A stretch of DNA of 64,000 nucleotides, taken from assembly GCF_030464365.1 (NCBI RefSeq), contig NZ_VCYI01000005.1:62001-126000 (forward strand). The letters run 5' to 3'. A program made the position numbers and the translations under genes. This stretch comes from Methanoculleus methanifontis. Its GTDB lineage: Archaea > Halobacteriota > Methanomicrobia > Methanomicrobiales > Methanoculleaceae. The notes beneath the pieces were generated by a model. That model searched no databases and was not told where the DNA came from. It saw only the letters and a program-made list of their open reading frames with translations. Shown piece by piece: positions 1 to 8,382 of the stretch; the first letter of the stretch is position 1, and every line of letters begins with the position of its first letter.

Positions 1-252
1 GTCTCGGATGAACGACCGGGCCTCTTCGTCGGCGATCGCATAGGTCGCCTGGGCATCGAGCGCGACGACACGGAGGACCACCGCGACATCATCGAGACGC
101 CGTTTATGATCGCCGCGAACGTGCTTTCTCACCTCGCGCAGGGTCTCGAGCGCGGTCGCGACGTTTGCGATCGTGCATAAGGCACTCTCCCGGGTGCCGG
201 CATCGACAACGGGGAGGGCACGGGGCGGCCGGGTGACGGGGACAGGGGTCAT
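1..252 (-). CDS. Hypothetical protein, 3' part cut by window edge
   Basis: An open minus-strand frame begins with ATG at 252 and runs off the left edge, so 84 N-terminal residues are visible. They start MTPVPVTRPPRALPVVD and continue as a mostly helical, charged stretch with no membrane segment or recognisable motif. A weak purine-rich AGGTAGC stretch precedes the ATG. It is divergent from the membrane protein gene at 364. I do not recognise a family. The clean open frame and the divergent arrangement are the only support for a real gene. Confidence 0.5.
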   Translation of the reverse strand, partial: MTPVPVTRPPRALPVVDAGTRESALCTIANVATALETLREVRKHVRGDHKRRLDDVAVVLRVVALDAQATYAIADEEARSFIRD

Positions 253-363
253 GCTACCTATCCTTGCGCTTCATGAACTTGAACCTGCTGGAACCCCTGC
301 AGATAACGTATTAACCCCAAAACCCCAATCTGAATTGAGTATCTCCCGGTCGGAGATCAACTT

Positions 364-1080
364 ATGAGCGCAGACAATACGACCAATATACCCGGACCGG
401 AGGACTGGAGAGACCTCCTTGCAAATCCCTACCTTGCAGGTCCCATAAAATTCGTCCTCCCGTTCGTCATCGCACTGGGCATTTTTGCTGGGCTTTACCT
501 GATCGAGTCCTACCACCAGTTCCTCGTCATCTCGGGGCTGCTCGCCGCCTACTTCTTTCCCCCGGCCGGGAAGGAGTCGATCATTCCCATCGCGATCATG
601 ATGGGCTACCCCTGGTGGCTCGTCACCCTCGCTATTTTCCTCCTCGACGTGGCCGTCTCCCTCTTCGTCGTCTGGAACTTCGACCTGGCCCTGAAGATCC
701 CGCTCATCGGCCGCCTCCTCGAAAGCGGGATGACAGCGGGCCGGACTTACACCGATGCCCGGCCCTGGCTCCGGCGGTTCTCGACGGTCGGGCTCATCCT
801 CTTTGTCTTCTTCCCGCTCCAGGGAACCGGGGCGATGAACGGGGCGATCCTCGGCAGGCTGCTCGGGCTGGATATGTACCGGGTTTTTTCATGCGTCTGT
901 ATCGGATCGCTTGCCTCCAGCCTCGCCCTCGCCCTCGGCTCCGACGCGCTCCTGGACGTCTATCACCAGAATCCGATGTTCGGGATCGGCATCCTGGCCG
1001 CGATCGTCGTTGCGGTTCTGGCCGCCGTCATGGGATGGCGGATCCACAAGGGGCGGCTCCGGGAACGGATTCCCCGGTAA
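364..1080 (+). CDS. Small multidrug export-like membrane protein (Sm_multidrug_ex)
   Basis: A 238-residue polytopic membrane protein. Hydrophobic segments lie at about residues 28-50, 53-70, 78-105, 140-165, 175-195 and 205-225, joined by short charged loops such as RTYTDARPWLRR. Overall pattern and length fit the COG2426 / Sm_multidrug_ex family, found in many archaea. The transport role is inferred from that family name and no substrate is known. GGAGATC lies about 6 nt before the ATG at 364, supporting this start. It stands alone, followed at 1157 by a Cache-domain gene in the same direction. Confidence 0.8.
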   Translation: MSADNTTNIPGPEDWRDLLANPYLAGPIKFVLPFVIALGIFAGLYLIESYHQFLVISGLLAAYFFPPAGKESIIPIAIMMGYPWWLVTLAIFLLDVAVSLFVVWNFDLALKIPLIGRLLESGMTAGRTYTDARPWLRRFSTVGLILFVFFPLQGTGAMNGAILGRLLGLDMYRVFSCVCIGSLASSLALALGSDALLDVYHQNPMFGIGILAAIVVAVLAAVMGWRIHKGRLRERIPR

Positions 1081-1156
1081 CGGCACGTTTGACGGAAGAG
1101 CAATTTCGCAGACCTTAAATTTTCCGCCACCTATTTCCCTGTATCAAGTGATTTTG

Positions 1157-1999
1157 ATGAATTCTCAATTATACCCGTGGATTGTTGCCGCTCTGGCGGC
1201 TCTGGTCGCCGTCGGCGCCGGTTTTGCTGCGCTGAACCAGCCGGCGCCGACGGCCGCCTCCGCGGCCGATGAGGATGCTGCGACACTCCTCATCCACCTG
1301 CAGTCCGACATCACAGCGGCGCTCGAGGCCCTGGACACCCGCATGAGCCATGCCGCGTTCGAACTCGGAAAGACCGATCTCTCCGACGCCCGCGCTCGCG
1401 GAATCCTCGCGAACCTCTCCATTGCCGACCCGTCGATCGTCGACTACTCGGTCAGCGGCGCGAACGGCACGATCCTCGCCGTCGAACCGGCGGCGTACCG
1501 CGACATCGAGGGTGCGGAGATCAGTGGTCAGGCCCATGTCCGGCACATCCTCGCGACGAAGCGGCCGATCATGAGCGAGGTTATCACGGTCGCAGAGGAG
1601 ATCCCGGCGGCGGTCATTACCGCACCCGTCTTCACGAACGAAGGGCTGTTCGTCGGGTTCGCCTCCGCCGTCTTCCGGCCAGAGGCCCTGATCGCAGGCA
1701 TCGCCGGCCCGGCGGCGAACGGCACCCCGTACCAGGTAATGGTCGTCCAGACGGACGGGAGGGTGATCTACGACACCGACCCGGCCCAGATCGGGAAGAT
1801 GACGTTTGAAGACCCGCTCTACGCCGATTACCCGGATCTGCTCGACGTTGCCCGCAGGGTTGCCGGCGAGCGGTACGGCACCGCGGAATACGGGTTCGCT
1901 GCCGACGACGGAGAGGCGGTGCAGAAGGAGATTACCTGGACGACGGCCGGGCTCCACGGGGTAGAGTGGAGAGTGGCGGTGATCCGGGCGGTTGAGTAA
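1157..1999 (+). CDS. Membrane-anchored stand-alone Cache-domain protein
   Basis: A 280-residue protein with an N-terminal signal anchor (residues about 6-26) and an extracytoplasmic domain resembling Cache/PDC sensor domains. Stretches such as HVRHILATKRPIMSEV, AAVITAPVF and YQVMVVQTDGRVIYDTDP match the usual Cache strand pattern. It has no HAMP, kinase or methyl-accepting region, so it would bind a small ligand outside the cell without an attached output domain. I chose ATG 1157 because the longer frame from 911 overlaps the preceding gene. An AT-rich TTAAATTTT about 35 nt upstream could be its TATA element. A run of eight T after the stop fits an archaeal terminator. Confidence 0.75.
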   Translation: MNSQLYPWIVAALAALVAVGAGFAALNQPAPTAASAADEDAATLLIHLQSDITAALEALDTRMSHAAFELGKTDLSDARARGILANLSIADPSIVDYSVSGANGTILAVEPAAYRDIEGAEISGQAHVRHILATKRPIMSEVITVAEEIPAAVITAPVFTNEGLFVGFASAVFRPEALIAGIAGPAANGTPYQVMVVQTDGRVIYDTDPAQIGKMTFEDPLYADYPDLLDVARRVAGERYGTAEYGFAADDGEAVQKEITWTTAGLHGVEWRVAVIRAVE

Positions 2000-2029
2000 G
2001 CACCGCCACTGCTGAATAATCACACGCTC

Positions 2030-2037
2030 TTTTTTTT
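2030..2037 (+). terminator. Oligo-T terminator after the Cache gene
   Basis: Eight consecutive T residues begin 30 nt past the stop at 1999. Archaeal RNA polymerase terminates at such U-tracts without needing a hairpin. The sequence up to the next gene at 2215 holds no other recognisable feature. Confidence 0.6.
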
Positions 2038-2214
2038 ATCGAACGCCTACCGACCTCCTGCTCACCACAACCTATAACATGCCCCGTGTCCCCACCGCCG
2101 CCGCTCAGGCAGGGCATTCCCACTCCATCAGTCCGGATTCCTCAAAACCGCCGCACCAATTGAAAGGGCCTTGGAGCGGGTGCTCACCTGCGGCATTCAA
2201 TGAGGTGTATTCGA

Positions 2215-3435
2215 ATGAAACGTATATCGAACCTCTGCATCCTCGCGGCAGCTCTGGTCTTCCTCTGCGCCGTCCCGGCCGGGGTGCTTGCCCAGCAGGG
2301 CGGCCCGGGACCGATCGAAGTCAACGGCTCCAGCTTCGTACCAGAGCGCCTGGAGTTCAGTGAAGAACTGCTGGACGACCTGAACCTCCCCGAGGGCTTT
2401 GAAGTGAACGTTTTTGCGCGAGATCTGGTGAAACCGAGAATCATAACGGTCGGTGACGACGGCACGGTCTACGTCACGCAGCCGGAGGAGAGCCAGGTGA
2501 CCGCCCTCCGCGACACGGACGGCGACGGCGCAGCTGATGAAGAAGAGGTCGTTGTCTCCGGCATCGAGTACCTGCACGGCATCACGTATCACAACAACAG
2601 CCTCTACCTTGCGACGCCGACAGAGATCTACGTCGCCGCGGTCGGTCCGGACGGCAGCGTCGGCGATGCCGAGCTCCTGATCAACGGACTCCCCGACGGC
2701 GGGCAGCACCCGAACCGCACGCTCCGCTTCGGCCCCGACGGCCGGCTCTACGTCTCGGTGGGGAGCAGCTGCAACGCCTGCCCGGAGCAGAACCCCGAGT
2801 ACGCGACCATGCTCCAGATCGAGGACACCGAGCGCCGGATCTATGCCGAGGGGCTCCGGAACACCATCGGGTTCGACTGGCACCCCGAGACCGGTGAGTT
2901 CTGGGCATTCGACCAGGGCTCAGACTGGCGGGGCCCGGACCGTCCCCCTGAAGAACTGAACAGGATCCAGGAAGGAGGAAACTACGGGTGGCCGTGGTGT
3001 TACGGGAAGCAGCAGATCGACACCGTCATCGCACAGGACCCTCCGAACATGACCCGGGAGGAGTTCTGCTCCATGAGCGTGCCGTCCTACCTCGAGTACC
3101 AGGCGCACAGCTCGCCGATGCAGTTTGTCTTCTACGACAGCGAGCAGTTCCCGGAAGAGTACCAAAACGACGCCTTCTTAACCCTTCGTGGTTCGTGGAA
3201 CCGCTACCCGCCGGTTGGCTACAAGGTGGTGCGGGTCCAGTTCAATGACGCGGGTGACCCCGAGGGGTTCGAAGACTTCATGACCGGGTTCCTCCATGAC
3301 AACGATACAGCCTTCTCCGCCAGGCTCTGCGGCCTTGCAATTGCAGAGGACGGGTCGCTGCTCGTGGGCGATGATACCAACGGCGTGATCTACCGGGTAT
3401 CCTACGCAGGAGCGGACAACACAACGACCGGATAG
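2215..3435 (+). CDS. Secreted glucose/sorbosone dehydrogenase-like beta-propeller
   Basis: A 406-residue protein with a signal peptide (MKRISN then a hydrophobic core ending near VLAQ) and a beta-propeller fold typical of the PQQ-dependent sugar dehydrogenase family (GSDH). Family hallmarks include LNLPEGFEVNVFARDL, HPNRTLRFGPDGRLYVSVGS, YAEGLRNTIGFDWHP and GGNYGWPWCYGK. ATG 2215 is preceded by GAGGTG at 2202-2207, a good ribosome site, and is preferred over the ATG at 2200. Family members oxidise aldoses or act on other polyols. Whether this one uses PQQ is unknown, because methanogens are not known to make PQQ. It stands alone between the Cache gene and a convergent histidine kinase. Confidence 0.85.
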   Translation: MKRISNLCILAAALVFLCAVPAGVLAQQGGPGPIEVNGSSFVPERLEFSEELLDDLNLPEGFEVNVFARDLVKPRIITVGDDGTVYVTQPEESQVTALRDTDGDGAADEEEVVVSGIEYLHGITYHNNSLYLATPTEIYVAAVGPDGSVGDAELLINGLPDGGQHPNRTLRFGPDGRLYVSVGSSCNACPEQNPEYATMLQIEDTERRIYAEGLRNTIGFDWHPETGEFWAFDQGSDWRGPDRPPEELNRIQEGGNYGWPWCYGKQQIDTVIAQDPPNMTREEFCSMSVPSYLEYQAHSSPMQFVFYDSEQFPEEYQNDAFLTLRGSWNRYPPVGYKVVRVQFNDAGDPEGFEDFMTGFLHDNDTAFSARLCGLAIAEDGSLLVGDDTNGVIYRVSYAGADNTTTG

Positions 3436-3474
3436 AGCACCCATGGGAGCGGGGGCCACAACCCCTCTCCCGTT

Positions 3475-5076
3475 TCACGACCGGGCCGGTGTGCCGTCCG
3501 CTTCCCGGAGCAGGAATACAAACGCTGCCCCTTCCTCAGGATGGCCGGGCACCCGGTCTTCCACCCAGATCCGGCCGCCGTAGCGGTCGATCAGGATCTG
3601 CACGAGATACAGCCCAAGACCCTCACCCACGCCCCGTTGCTGCTTCTCGTAGCGGTGAAAGATCTCCTCTTTCTGGTCGTCCGGGACGCCCCGGCCGGTA
3701 TCCGCGACCGTCACCCGGACAAACCCTTCCTCCGCCGCCTCGACACGGACGGTCACGGCGACGCCGGGGCCGCCGTGCTTGACGGCGTTGCCAATCAGGT
3801 TCGTAAAGACCTCGCAGAGGAGGTCGTCGGCAACGATCTTGCGCGACGTGCCCTCGTAGTGGATGGAGACGGCCGGGAAATGATCAACCTCAGCCAAAAT
3901 GACCGCATCGAGGTCGGTCGGCCGGAGCGCGGGCGATCCAGCGTGAATCCGCCGAATCTTGGAGACAAGGCCGAGGATCTCGACGCTCTTTGCTATGCTG
4001 CGCTTCAGGTTTGCCGCGTATCCGGCCGCCTCGCCCTTCACGGAGTCGACGAGCAGGTCAGCATAGAGGTTCGAGACGTTCTCGGTGTTCCCGATGTCGT
4101 GGGTCAGGATATCGAGGTAGAGGTTCGCCTCCCGGTGAGCGGAGGTAAGATCCCGGTGTACCCGGGCGAGCTCCGTCTCAGCCTCCTTTCGCCCGGTGAC
4201 GTCGCGGATGCTGCCGCCCCGGTAAAGCGGCCGACCGCCGGGATCGCGGATCACCATGAGGTGGTCTTCAAGCCAGCGGTACTCTCCGTTTTTCGCCCGG
4301 AACCGGTATACGAGGAGTCCTCTCCCCGAGGAGGCAGCGGTGTTCAGTTCCGCCTTGACCGCCGGGCGATCGTCGGGATGAACGCGCTCCATGACCTCCT
4401 CAAGGTTCATCACAGCCATCTCCTCCGGGGTGAAGCCGAGAATCTCCTCGATGGTCGGACTCACGTAGTCGTAACGGTCGGCCTGGAGGTTGCGCCGGTA
4501 GGCCGCGTCGAGCGAGTTCTCAAGAACCGCCCTGAACCGTTCTTCACTCTCGCGCAGGGCATCCTCCGCCCGTTTGCGCTCCGAATCGTCGTAGACATAA
4601 CCCTGGACCTCGAGCAACTCGCCGTCCGCGCTGAAATATCCGACTATATTTTCTACAACGTGAATGCGCGTCCCATCCCGGCGCTTCCGGATCCGGCCCT
4701 CGTTTTCGACTTTCCTGTCCCTTTGCAGGCGTGCCAGGAGCGTCTCCCGGTCACGGCGATCTTCATAGAGCTCCAGGATACTGGTGCCCAGTGCGCCTTC
4801 TATGGAAGCAAACCCGAACATCCTGACGAACGCCGGGTTGCAGGCGAGTATCCGGCCATCCGCAGTGGTGAGGAAGTCCCCGGTGAGATCGTCCTCGAAG
4901 AGGCGCCGGTAACGTTTCTCGCTCTCCTGCAGACCGTCCTTTACGGACTGCAACGTAGCGTTATCGCGCCGGAGCAGCTCATTCTCGGCCAGAAGGCGGG
5001 CCATGCGTTCATGAACCGCCCGCTCCGGCGCTGCAGCGCGTGACGCACTCTCTGGGTTCTCTGAATGTGCCACCAT
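3475..5076 (-). CDS. Soluble sensor histidine kinase with two PAS domains
   Basis: A 533-residue protein without membrane segments. After an N-terminal coiled coil (about 20-55) come two PAS domains (about 57-180 and 185-305), the second followed by a PAC-like motif. Next is a dimerisation/phospho-acceptor region around LDILTHDIGN, a form common in methanogen kinases, and a HATPase_c domain with N-box NLIGNAVKHGG and G-boxes DTGRGVPD and GEGLGLYL. The ATG at 5076 has GGGAG six nt upstream. The longer frame to 5112 would need TTG. No response regulator lies beside it, so its partner is unknown. The signal is presumably cytoplasmic, such as redox or a small ligand. Confidence 0.9.
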   Translation of the reverse strand: MVAHSENPESASRAAAPERAVHERMARLLAENELLRRDNATLQSVKDGLQESEKRYRRLFEDDLTGDFLTTADGRILACNPAFVRMFGFASIEGALGTSILELYEDRRDRETLLARLQRDRKVENEGRIRKRRDGTRIHVVENIVGYFSADGELLEVQGYVYDDSERKRAEDALRESEERFRAVLENSLDAAYRRNLQADRYDYVSPTIEEILGFTPEEMAVMNLEEVMERVHPDDRPAVKAELNTAASSGRGLLVYRFRAKNGEYRWLEDHLMVIRDPGGRPLYRGGSIRDVTGRKEAETELARVHRDLTSAHREANLYLDILTHDIGNTENVSNLYADLLVDSVKGEAAGYAANLKRSIAKSVEILGLVSKIRRIHAGSPALRPTDLDAVILAEVDHFPAVSIHYEGTSRKIVADDLLCEVFTNLIGNAVKHGGPGVAVTVRVEAAEEGFVRVTVADTGRGVPDDQKEEIFHRYEKQQRGVGEGLGLYLVQILIDRYGGRIWVEDRVPGHPEEGAAFVFLLREADGTPARS

Positions 5077-5130
5077 CCAAACTCCCGTGACCGTTGTACT
5101 GCTGATAGTCAATTTCTCGTTTGTCTGAAC

Positions 5131-5140
5131 TGTATTAATG
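5131..5140 (-). promoter_or_regulatory. Candidate TATA promoter of the histidine kinase
   Basis: On the minus strand CATTAATACA lies about 60 nt upstream of the kinase ATG. It is positioned to start transcription near 5110 and to give a leader containing the GGGAG ribosome site. Confidence 0.4.
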
Positions 5141-5247
5141 CTACCTCCCGGCGGCCGCCCGCACGAACCAGGAGAAGGACGGGGCTATAACGAGTATCTT
5201 ATGCTCGTACGACCAACGTGAATACGTTGCAGCCTGCAGGGGAAAGC

Positions 5248-6228
5248 ATGAGGTTTGAGGAGATCAACGGCAACATCTTCTACAACGGGGACTGCATCGC
5301 GGGGGCAAGAGCACACATTCCCGACGGCTCGATCGACCTGATCGTCACCGACCCCCCTTACGGCATCAACGGTGACCGGCTGCACCAGCACTACAACCGT
5401 GACGAAGCGTTCGTCGTTGACGGCTACATCGAGGTTCCCGCATCCGATTACGGGGAGTTCAGCAGAGACTGGGTCCGCGAAGCCGAACGGATATTAAGGC
5501 CGGGCGGGTCGATCTACATCGTCTCGGGCTACACGAACCTCTACCACATCCTCCACGCGCTGCGCGGGACACACCTCCGTGAGGTCAACCATATCATCTG
5601 GCGTTACAACTTCGGCGTCTACACGAGCAGAAAGTACGTCTCTTCCCACTACCACATCCTCTTCTACGAAAAGCCGGGCGGCGAGCGGACGTTTAACCTG
5701 GAATCGCGCTACGGGGCCGGGGAGCGGGGGCCGGACAACGGGTCGCTGAACTACCGCGACCGCGAAGACGTCTGGTGCATCAACCGCGAGTACAAACCGG
5801 GGCAGGCGAAGAACAAGAACGAATTGCCGACGGAACTGCTCGTAAAGATGATCCAGTACAGCAGCAACGAGGGCGATCTCGTCTGCGATATGTTCCTCGG
5901 CGGATTTACGACGGCAAAGGTGGCTATCGGCCTCAACCGCCGGGCGACCAGGTTCGAGGTCTCAAGGCAGGTCTTCGACCTGAAGATCGCAGAACTGCAG
6001 GACACCTCGCCGGGCTGCCTGCTCCCCACGCTCCGGACACCCCGGACCGGGGAGCCGGCGAACCGGGGCAAACCCTGGACGGACGCCGACCGCGACATTC
6101 TGGTCTCCCGGTTCGCCGCGCTCATCGCGTCCGGCGAGACGAAGAAGAGGGCGGTCGAGATCCTGGGAAGAGAACTCGGCCGGGGCCGGTGGGCAATCGA
6201 GAAGATGCTGAAAAAACGGTTCGGTTGA
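5248..6228 (+). CDS. DNA N6-adenine/N4-cytosine methyltransferase, beta class
   Basis: A 326-residue AdoMet-dependent DNA methyltransferase. The catalytic motif DPPYG (motif IV, about residue 43) precedes the AdoMet-binding motif DMFLGGFTT (about residue 222), the order of the beta class. Motifs FYNGDCI and LPTELLVKMI also fit the N6/N4 family. The last 60 residues (GKPWTDADRDI onward) form a charged helical extension that may be a DNA-binding domain. ATG 5248 is preferred to a GTG at 5218. It lies in tandem with a Dam-type methyltransferase at 6538, a pairing seen in DpnII-like systems, but no restriction gene is adjacent. The target sequence cannot be told from the sequence. Confidence 0.88.
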   Translation: MRFEEINGNIFYNGDCIAGARAHIPDGSIDLIVTDPPYGINGDRLHQHYNRDEAFVVDGYIEVPASDYGEFSRDWVREAERILRPGGSIYIVSGYTNLYHILHALRGTHLREVNHIIWRYNFGVYTSRKYVSSHYHILFYEKPGGERTFNLESRYGAGERGPDNGSLNYRDREDVWCINREYKPGQAKNKNELPTELLVKMIQYSSNEGDLVCDMFLGGFTTAKVAIGLNRRATRFEVSRQVFDLKIAELQDTSPGCLLPTLRTPRTGEPANRGKPWTDADRDILVSRFAALIASGETKKRAVEILGRELGRGRWAIEKMLKKRFG

Positions 6229-6284
6229 AATGCTTTCCACAATCTCTGGATAGTACCCGATTACCAGTAGAAGTTAGTGACGTG

Positions 6285-6355
6285 GCCTCACGCGAAGGCG
6301 CGAAGTCTGGATAGGCACTGATGGACTCCTTCGCATTATTCGCGTCTTCGCGTGA
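6285..6355. repeat. Dispersed GC-rich inverted repeat, copy 1
   Basis: An arm reading CTCACGCGAAGGCGCGAAG (about 6287-6305) faces an inverted arm ending CGCGTCTTCGCGTGA (6341-6355), with a short spacer. The same two arms recur near 8.1, 34.0-34.3 and 58.0 kb, always between genes. The rest of the 309-nt gap between the two methyltransferase genes holds no recognisable gene. Confidence 0.75.
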
Positions 6356-6537
6356 ATCGGTGACGTATAGATAATCCGGAGGTGATTCGCCCTCCGAGGG
6401 GGTGGTTTAACAAAGCCCAAAAGCAGGGTGCTCGGACGGGCGGCAACGGTGCCTGAAACCAATGCAGGGTACAGACAACGCTAATGCCCTTCAAGCCCAA
6501 CCTCTCTTCCAGCATTCATCCCGATGAGAAGAGACTG

Positions 6538-7461
6538 ATGGCAACACCCACCGCACGACCGTTCCTCAAGTGGGCAGGCGGCAAGGCGCAACTGCTCGAT
6601 GCGTTCACCGCGAGAGTTCCGCGGGAACTCACCGAGGGAACCCTTCCGGTCTTTGTCGAACCGTTCATGGGGGGTGGGGCGGTCTATTTTCACTTCAACA
6701 GCACCTTTGCGTTCAGGGAGTGCCACCTCTTCGATATCAACGAGGACCTTGTCCTCGCATACACCGTCGTAAAAAACAACGTCTCCAGCCTCATCGAGTA
6801 TCTCCGCGACGTCGAAGACGAGTTTCTCGCAAAAGACGATTCCGGGCGGAAGGACTACTACTACACTATTCGGGATGCGTTCAACCGCGAGAGAGAGGAG
6901 ATCGATTTTACCAGGTACGGCGACGCGTGGGTCGAACGGGCAGGACGGTTCATCTTCCTCAACAGGACGTGCTTCAACGGCCTCTACCGGGTGAACTCCC
7001 GGGGCGGGTTCAACGTCCCGTTCGGCAGGTACAAAACGCCAAAGATCCTGCATGAAAAGGTTCTTTCAGCCGACTCGCTCGCGTTCCGGAACACGACCAT
7101 CCATCTCGGCGACTTCATGCAGGCGGAGCCGTACATCGCGGAGGACACCTTCGTCTACTTCGACCCGCCCTACCGGCCGCTGAACCGGACGTCGTCGTTC
7201 ACGCAGTACTCGAAGAACAGGTTCTCCGACGAAGAGCAGAGGCGTCTGGCGGAGTTTTACGCACGCTGCGACGCAAAAGGGGCGAGGCTGATGCTGAGCA
7301 ACTCCGATCCGAGAAACGTCGACCCGGACGACACGTTCTTCGACGACCTCTACGCCGGGTATCGTATCGACCGGGTTCCGGCGAGGCGGGCAATCAATTG
7401 CGATGGGACGAAACGGGGAGAGGTTCACGAGATCATCGTCATGAACTACCCGCCGGCGTGA
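6538..7461 (+). CDS. Dam-type DNA adenine methyltransferase (D12 class)
   Basis: A 307-residue alpha-class N6-adenine methyltransferase of the Dam/DpnM family. AdoMet-binding motifs PFLKWAGGK (about 8-16) and EPFMGGGAVYF lie at the N-terminus. The catalytic motif YFDPPY comes after the target-recognition region that contains FLNRTCFNGLYRVN. By family, it most likely methylates adenine in GATC-like sites. I chose ATG 6538 because it gives the usual short N-terminus before the first motif. An in-frame ATG at 6484 would add 18 residues. It follows another methyltransferase and precedes a transposase remnant, so the pair may be orphan methylases or a restriction system that has lost its nuclease. 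Confidence 0.9.
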   Translation: MATPTARPFLKWAGGKAQLLDAFTARVPRELTEGTLPVFVEPFMGGGAVYFHFNSTFAFRECHLFDINEDLVLAYTVVKNNVSSLIEYLRDVEDEFLAKDDSGRKDYYYTIRDAFNREREEIDFTRYGDAWVERAGRFIFLNRTCFNGLYRVNSRGGFNVPFGRYKTPKILHEKVLSADSLAFRNTTIHLGDFMQAEPYIAEDTFVYFDPPYRPLNRTSSFTQYSKNRFSDEEQRRLAEFYARCDAKGARLMLSNSDPRNVDPDDTFFDDLYAGYRIDRVPARRAINCDGTKRGEVHEIIVMNYPPA

Positions 7462-7484
7462 TCGCGGGAACCCGAACCGTCCCA

Positions 7485-7495
7485 AAACTATAAGG
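7485..7495 (+). promoter_or_regulatory. TATA box ahead of the transposase fragment
   Basis: AAACTATAAGG is centred about 28 nt before the ATG at 7519, the spacing expected for a leaderless archaeal transcript. Confidence 0.45.
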
Positions 7496-7518
7496 TTTCG
7501 CCGGGGTATGCGGCGCTC

Positions 7519-7833
7519 ATGACGTTTCAGGAGATCAACGACGACCTCTGGGAGATCGTCCGTAGACACCTCCCGCCCCAAAAACCCCATATCGGCAGAC
7601 CCCGGCGCGATCCCCGGAACCTCTTCAACGGGGTCCTCTACGTTCTCACCACCGGGTGCGCCTGGAGCGACGTCCCGGCAAAATACGGGACGAAATCGAC
7701 GGTGCACCGCTACCACCTCGAACTCTGCAGGCGGGGGGCGTACCAGGCGATCTTCCTCGATCTCCTCGGGTCGGGCTACGAGTTCCGGAAAAAAGAGAGC
7801 ACCGCGGCGGATCTCGCGGCTTCCACAGCGTAG
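7519..7833 (+). pseudogene. Truncated IS5-type transposase (DUF4096 N-terminal part)
   Basis: A 104-residue frame whose first 90 residues match the N-terminal domain of IS5-family transposases: LWEIVRRHLPP, GRPRRDPRNLFNGVLYVLTTGCAW and the conserved tryptophan/tyrosine pattern after it. The frame ends soon after LLGSGYEF with an unrelated tail, and the DDE catalytic core is missing. No second frame downstream restores it. I saw no clear terminal repeats. It therefore marks an old insertion next to the two methyltransferase genes and the repeat cluster. It could be expressed, since a TATA-like box is suitably placed, but it cannot transpose by itself. Confidence 0.75.
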
Positions 7834-7900
7834 AATATGTGGTTCCAACCGCCTGCGGAATAGCGTGACGTTCAGTATTCCACAGATCTCTTCGCGTTCT

Positions 7901-8071
7901 TCGCGGCTCGCACCTGCGGTGCTCATGCTCCGGGCCGGATGGAACGTCGCGGCTCGCACCTGCGGTGCTCATGCTCCGGGCCGGATGGAACGTCGCGGCT
8001 CGCACCTGCGGTGCTCATGCTCCGGGCCGGATGGAACGTCGCGGCTCGCACCTGCGGTGCTCATGCTCCGG
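7901..8071. repeat. Tandem repeat, 46-bp period, about 3.7 copies
   Basis: Identical units begin at 7901, 7947, 7993 and 8039. The last is cut off after TGCTCCGG. Each unit contains TCGCGGCTCGCACCTGCGG and TGCTCATGCTCCGGGCC. There are no unique spacers, so this is not a CRISPR array. The 549-nt gap from 7834 to 8382 holds only this array and the adjacent inverted repeat. Confidence 0.95.
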
Positions 8072-8138
8072 TTCTAACGAACCATCGCACTTCGAAGACC
8101 TTCGGTCTTCTCAAGCTCCGGATGCCCCATCCGTCGCA

Positions 8139-8227
8139 CTTCGCGGCTTCGCGCTCTTCGCGCTCTTCGCGTGAGATCTCGGCACTACGCCTACCGTCAC
8201 CTCACGCGAAGGCGCGAAGAACGCGAA
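8139..8227. repeat. Dispersed GC-rich inverted repeat, copy 2
   Basis: The arm CTTCGCGGCTTCGCGCTC (from 8139), with an extra CTCTTCGCG duplication, is followed about 25 nt later by the inverted arm CTCACGCGAAGGCGCGAAG. It belongs to the same family as the copies at 6.3, 34 and 58 kb. Confidence 0.8.
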
Positions 8228-8382
8228 CTCCGGTGTCCAGGTGTTACCAACCCCTCGATACCGAATTGTACGAAGCCGCATTGCTCAGTGCCGGGCACCG
8301 AAATTAGTGAATCACTGAGACTTCAAACCCAGAAGGGGGTGCATCGCCTATCCTCGGGTGACGTATCCGGATCGGACACCCT

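Noticed and set aside
3541-5043. 500-residue plus-strand open frame
   Set aside because: Antisense to the histidine kinase, whose domains are clear; the frame is a GC-rich shadow without motifs.
7901-8071. CRISPR array
   Set aside because: Units are contiguous and identical with no unique spacers, and no cas genes are present.
7519-8382. Complete insertion sequence
   Set aside because: Only the transposase N-terminal part exists and no paired terminal inverted repeats were seen around it.
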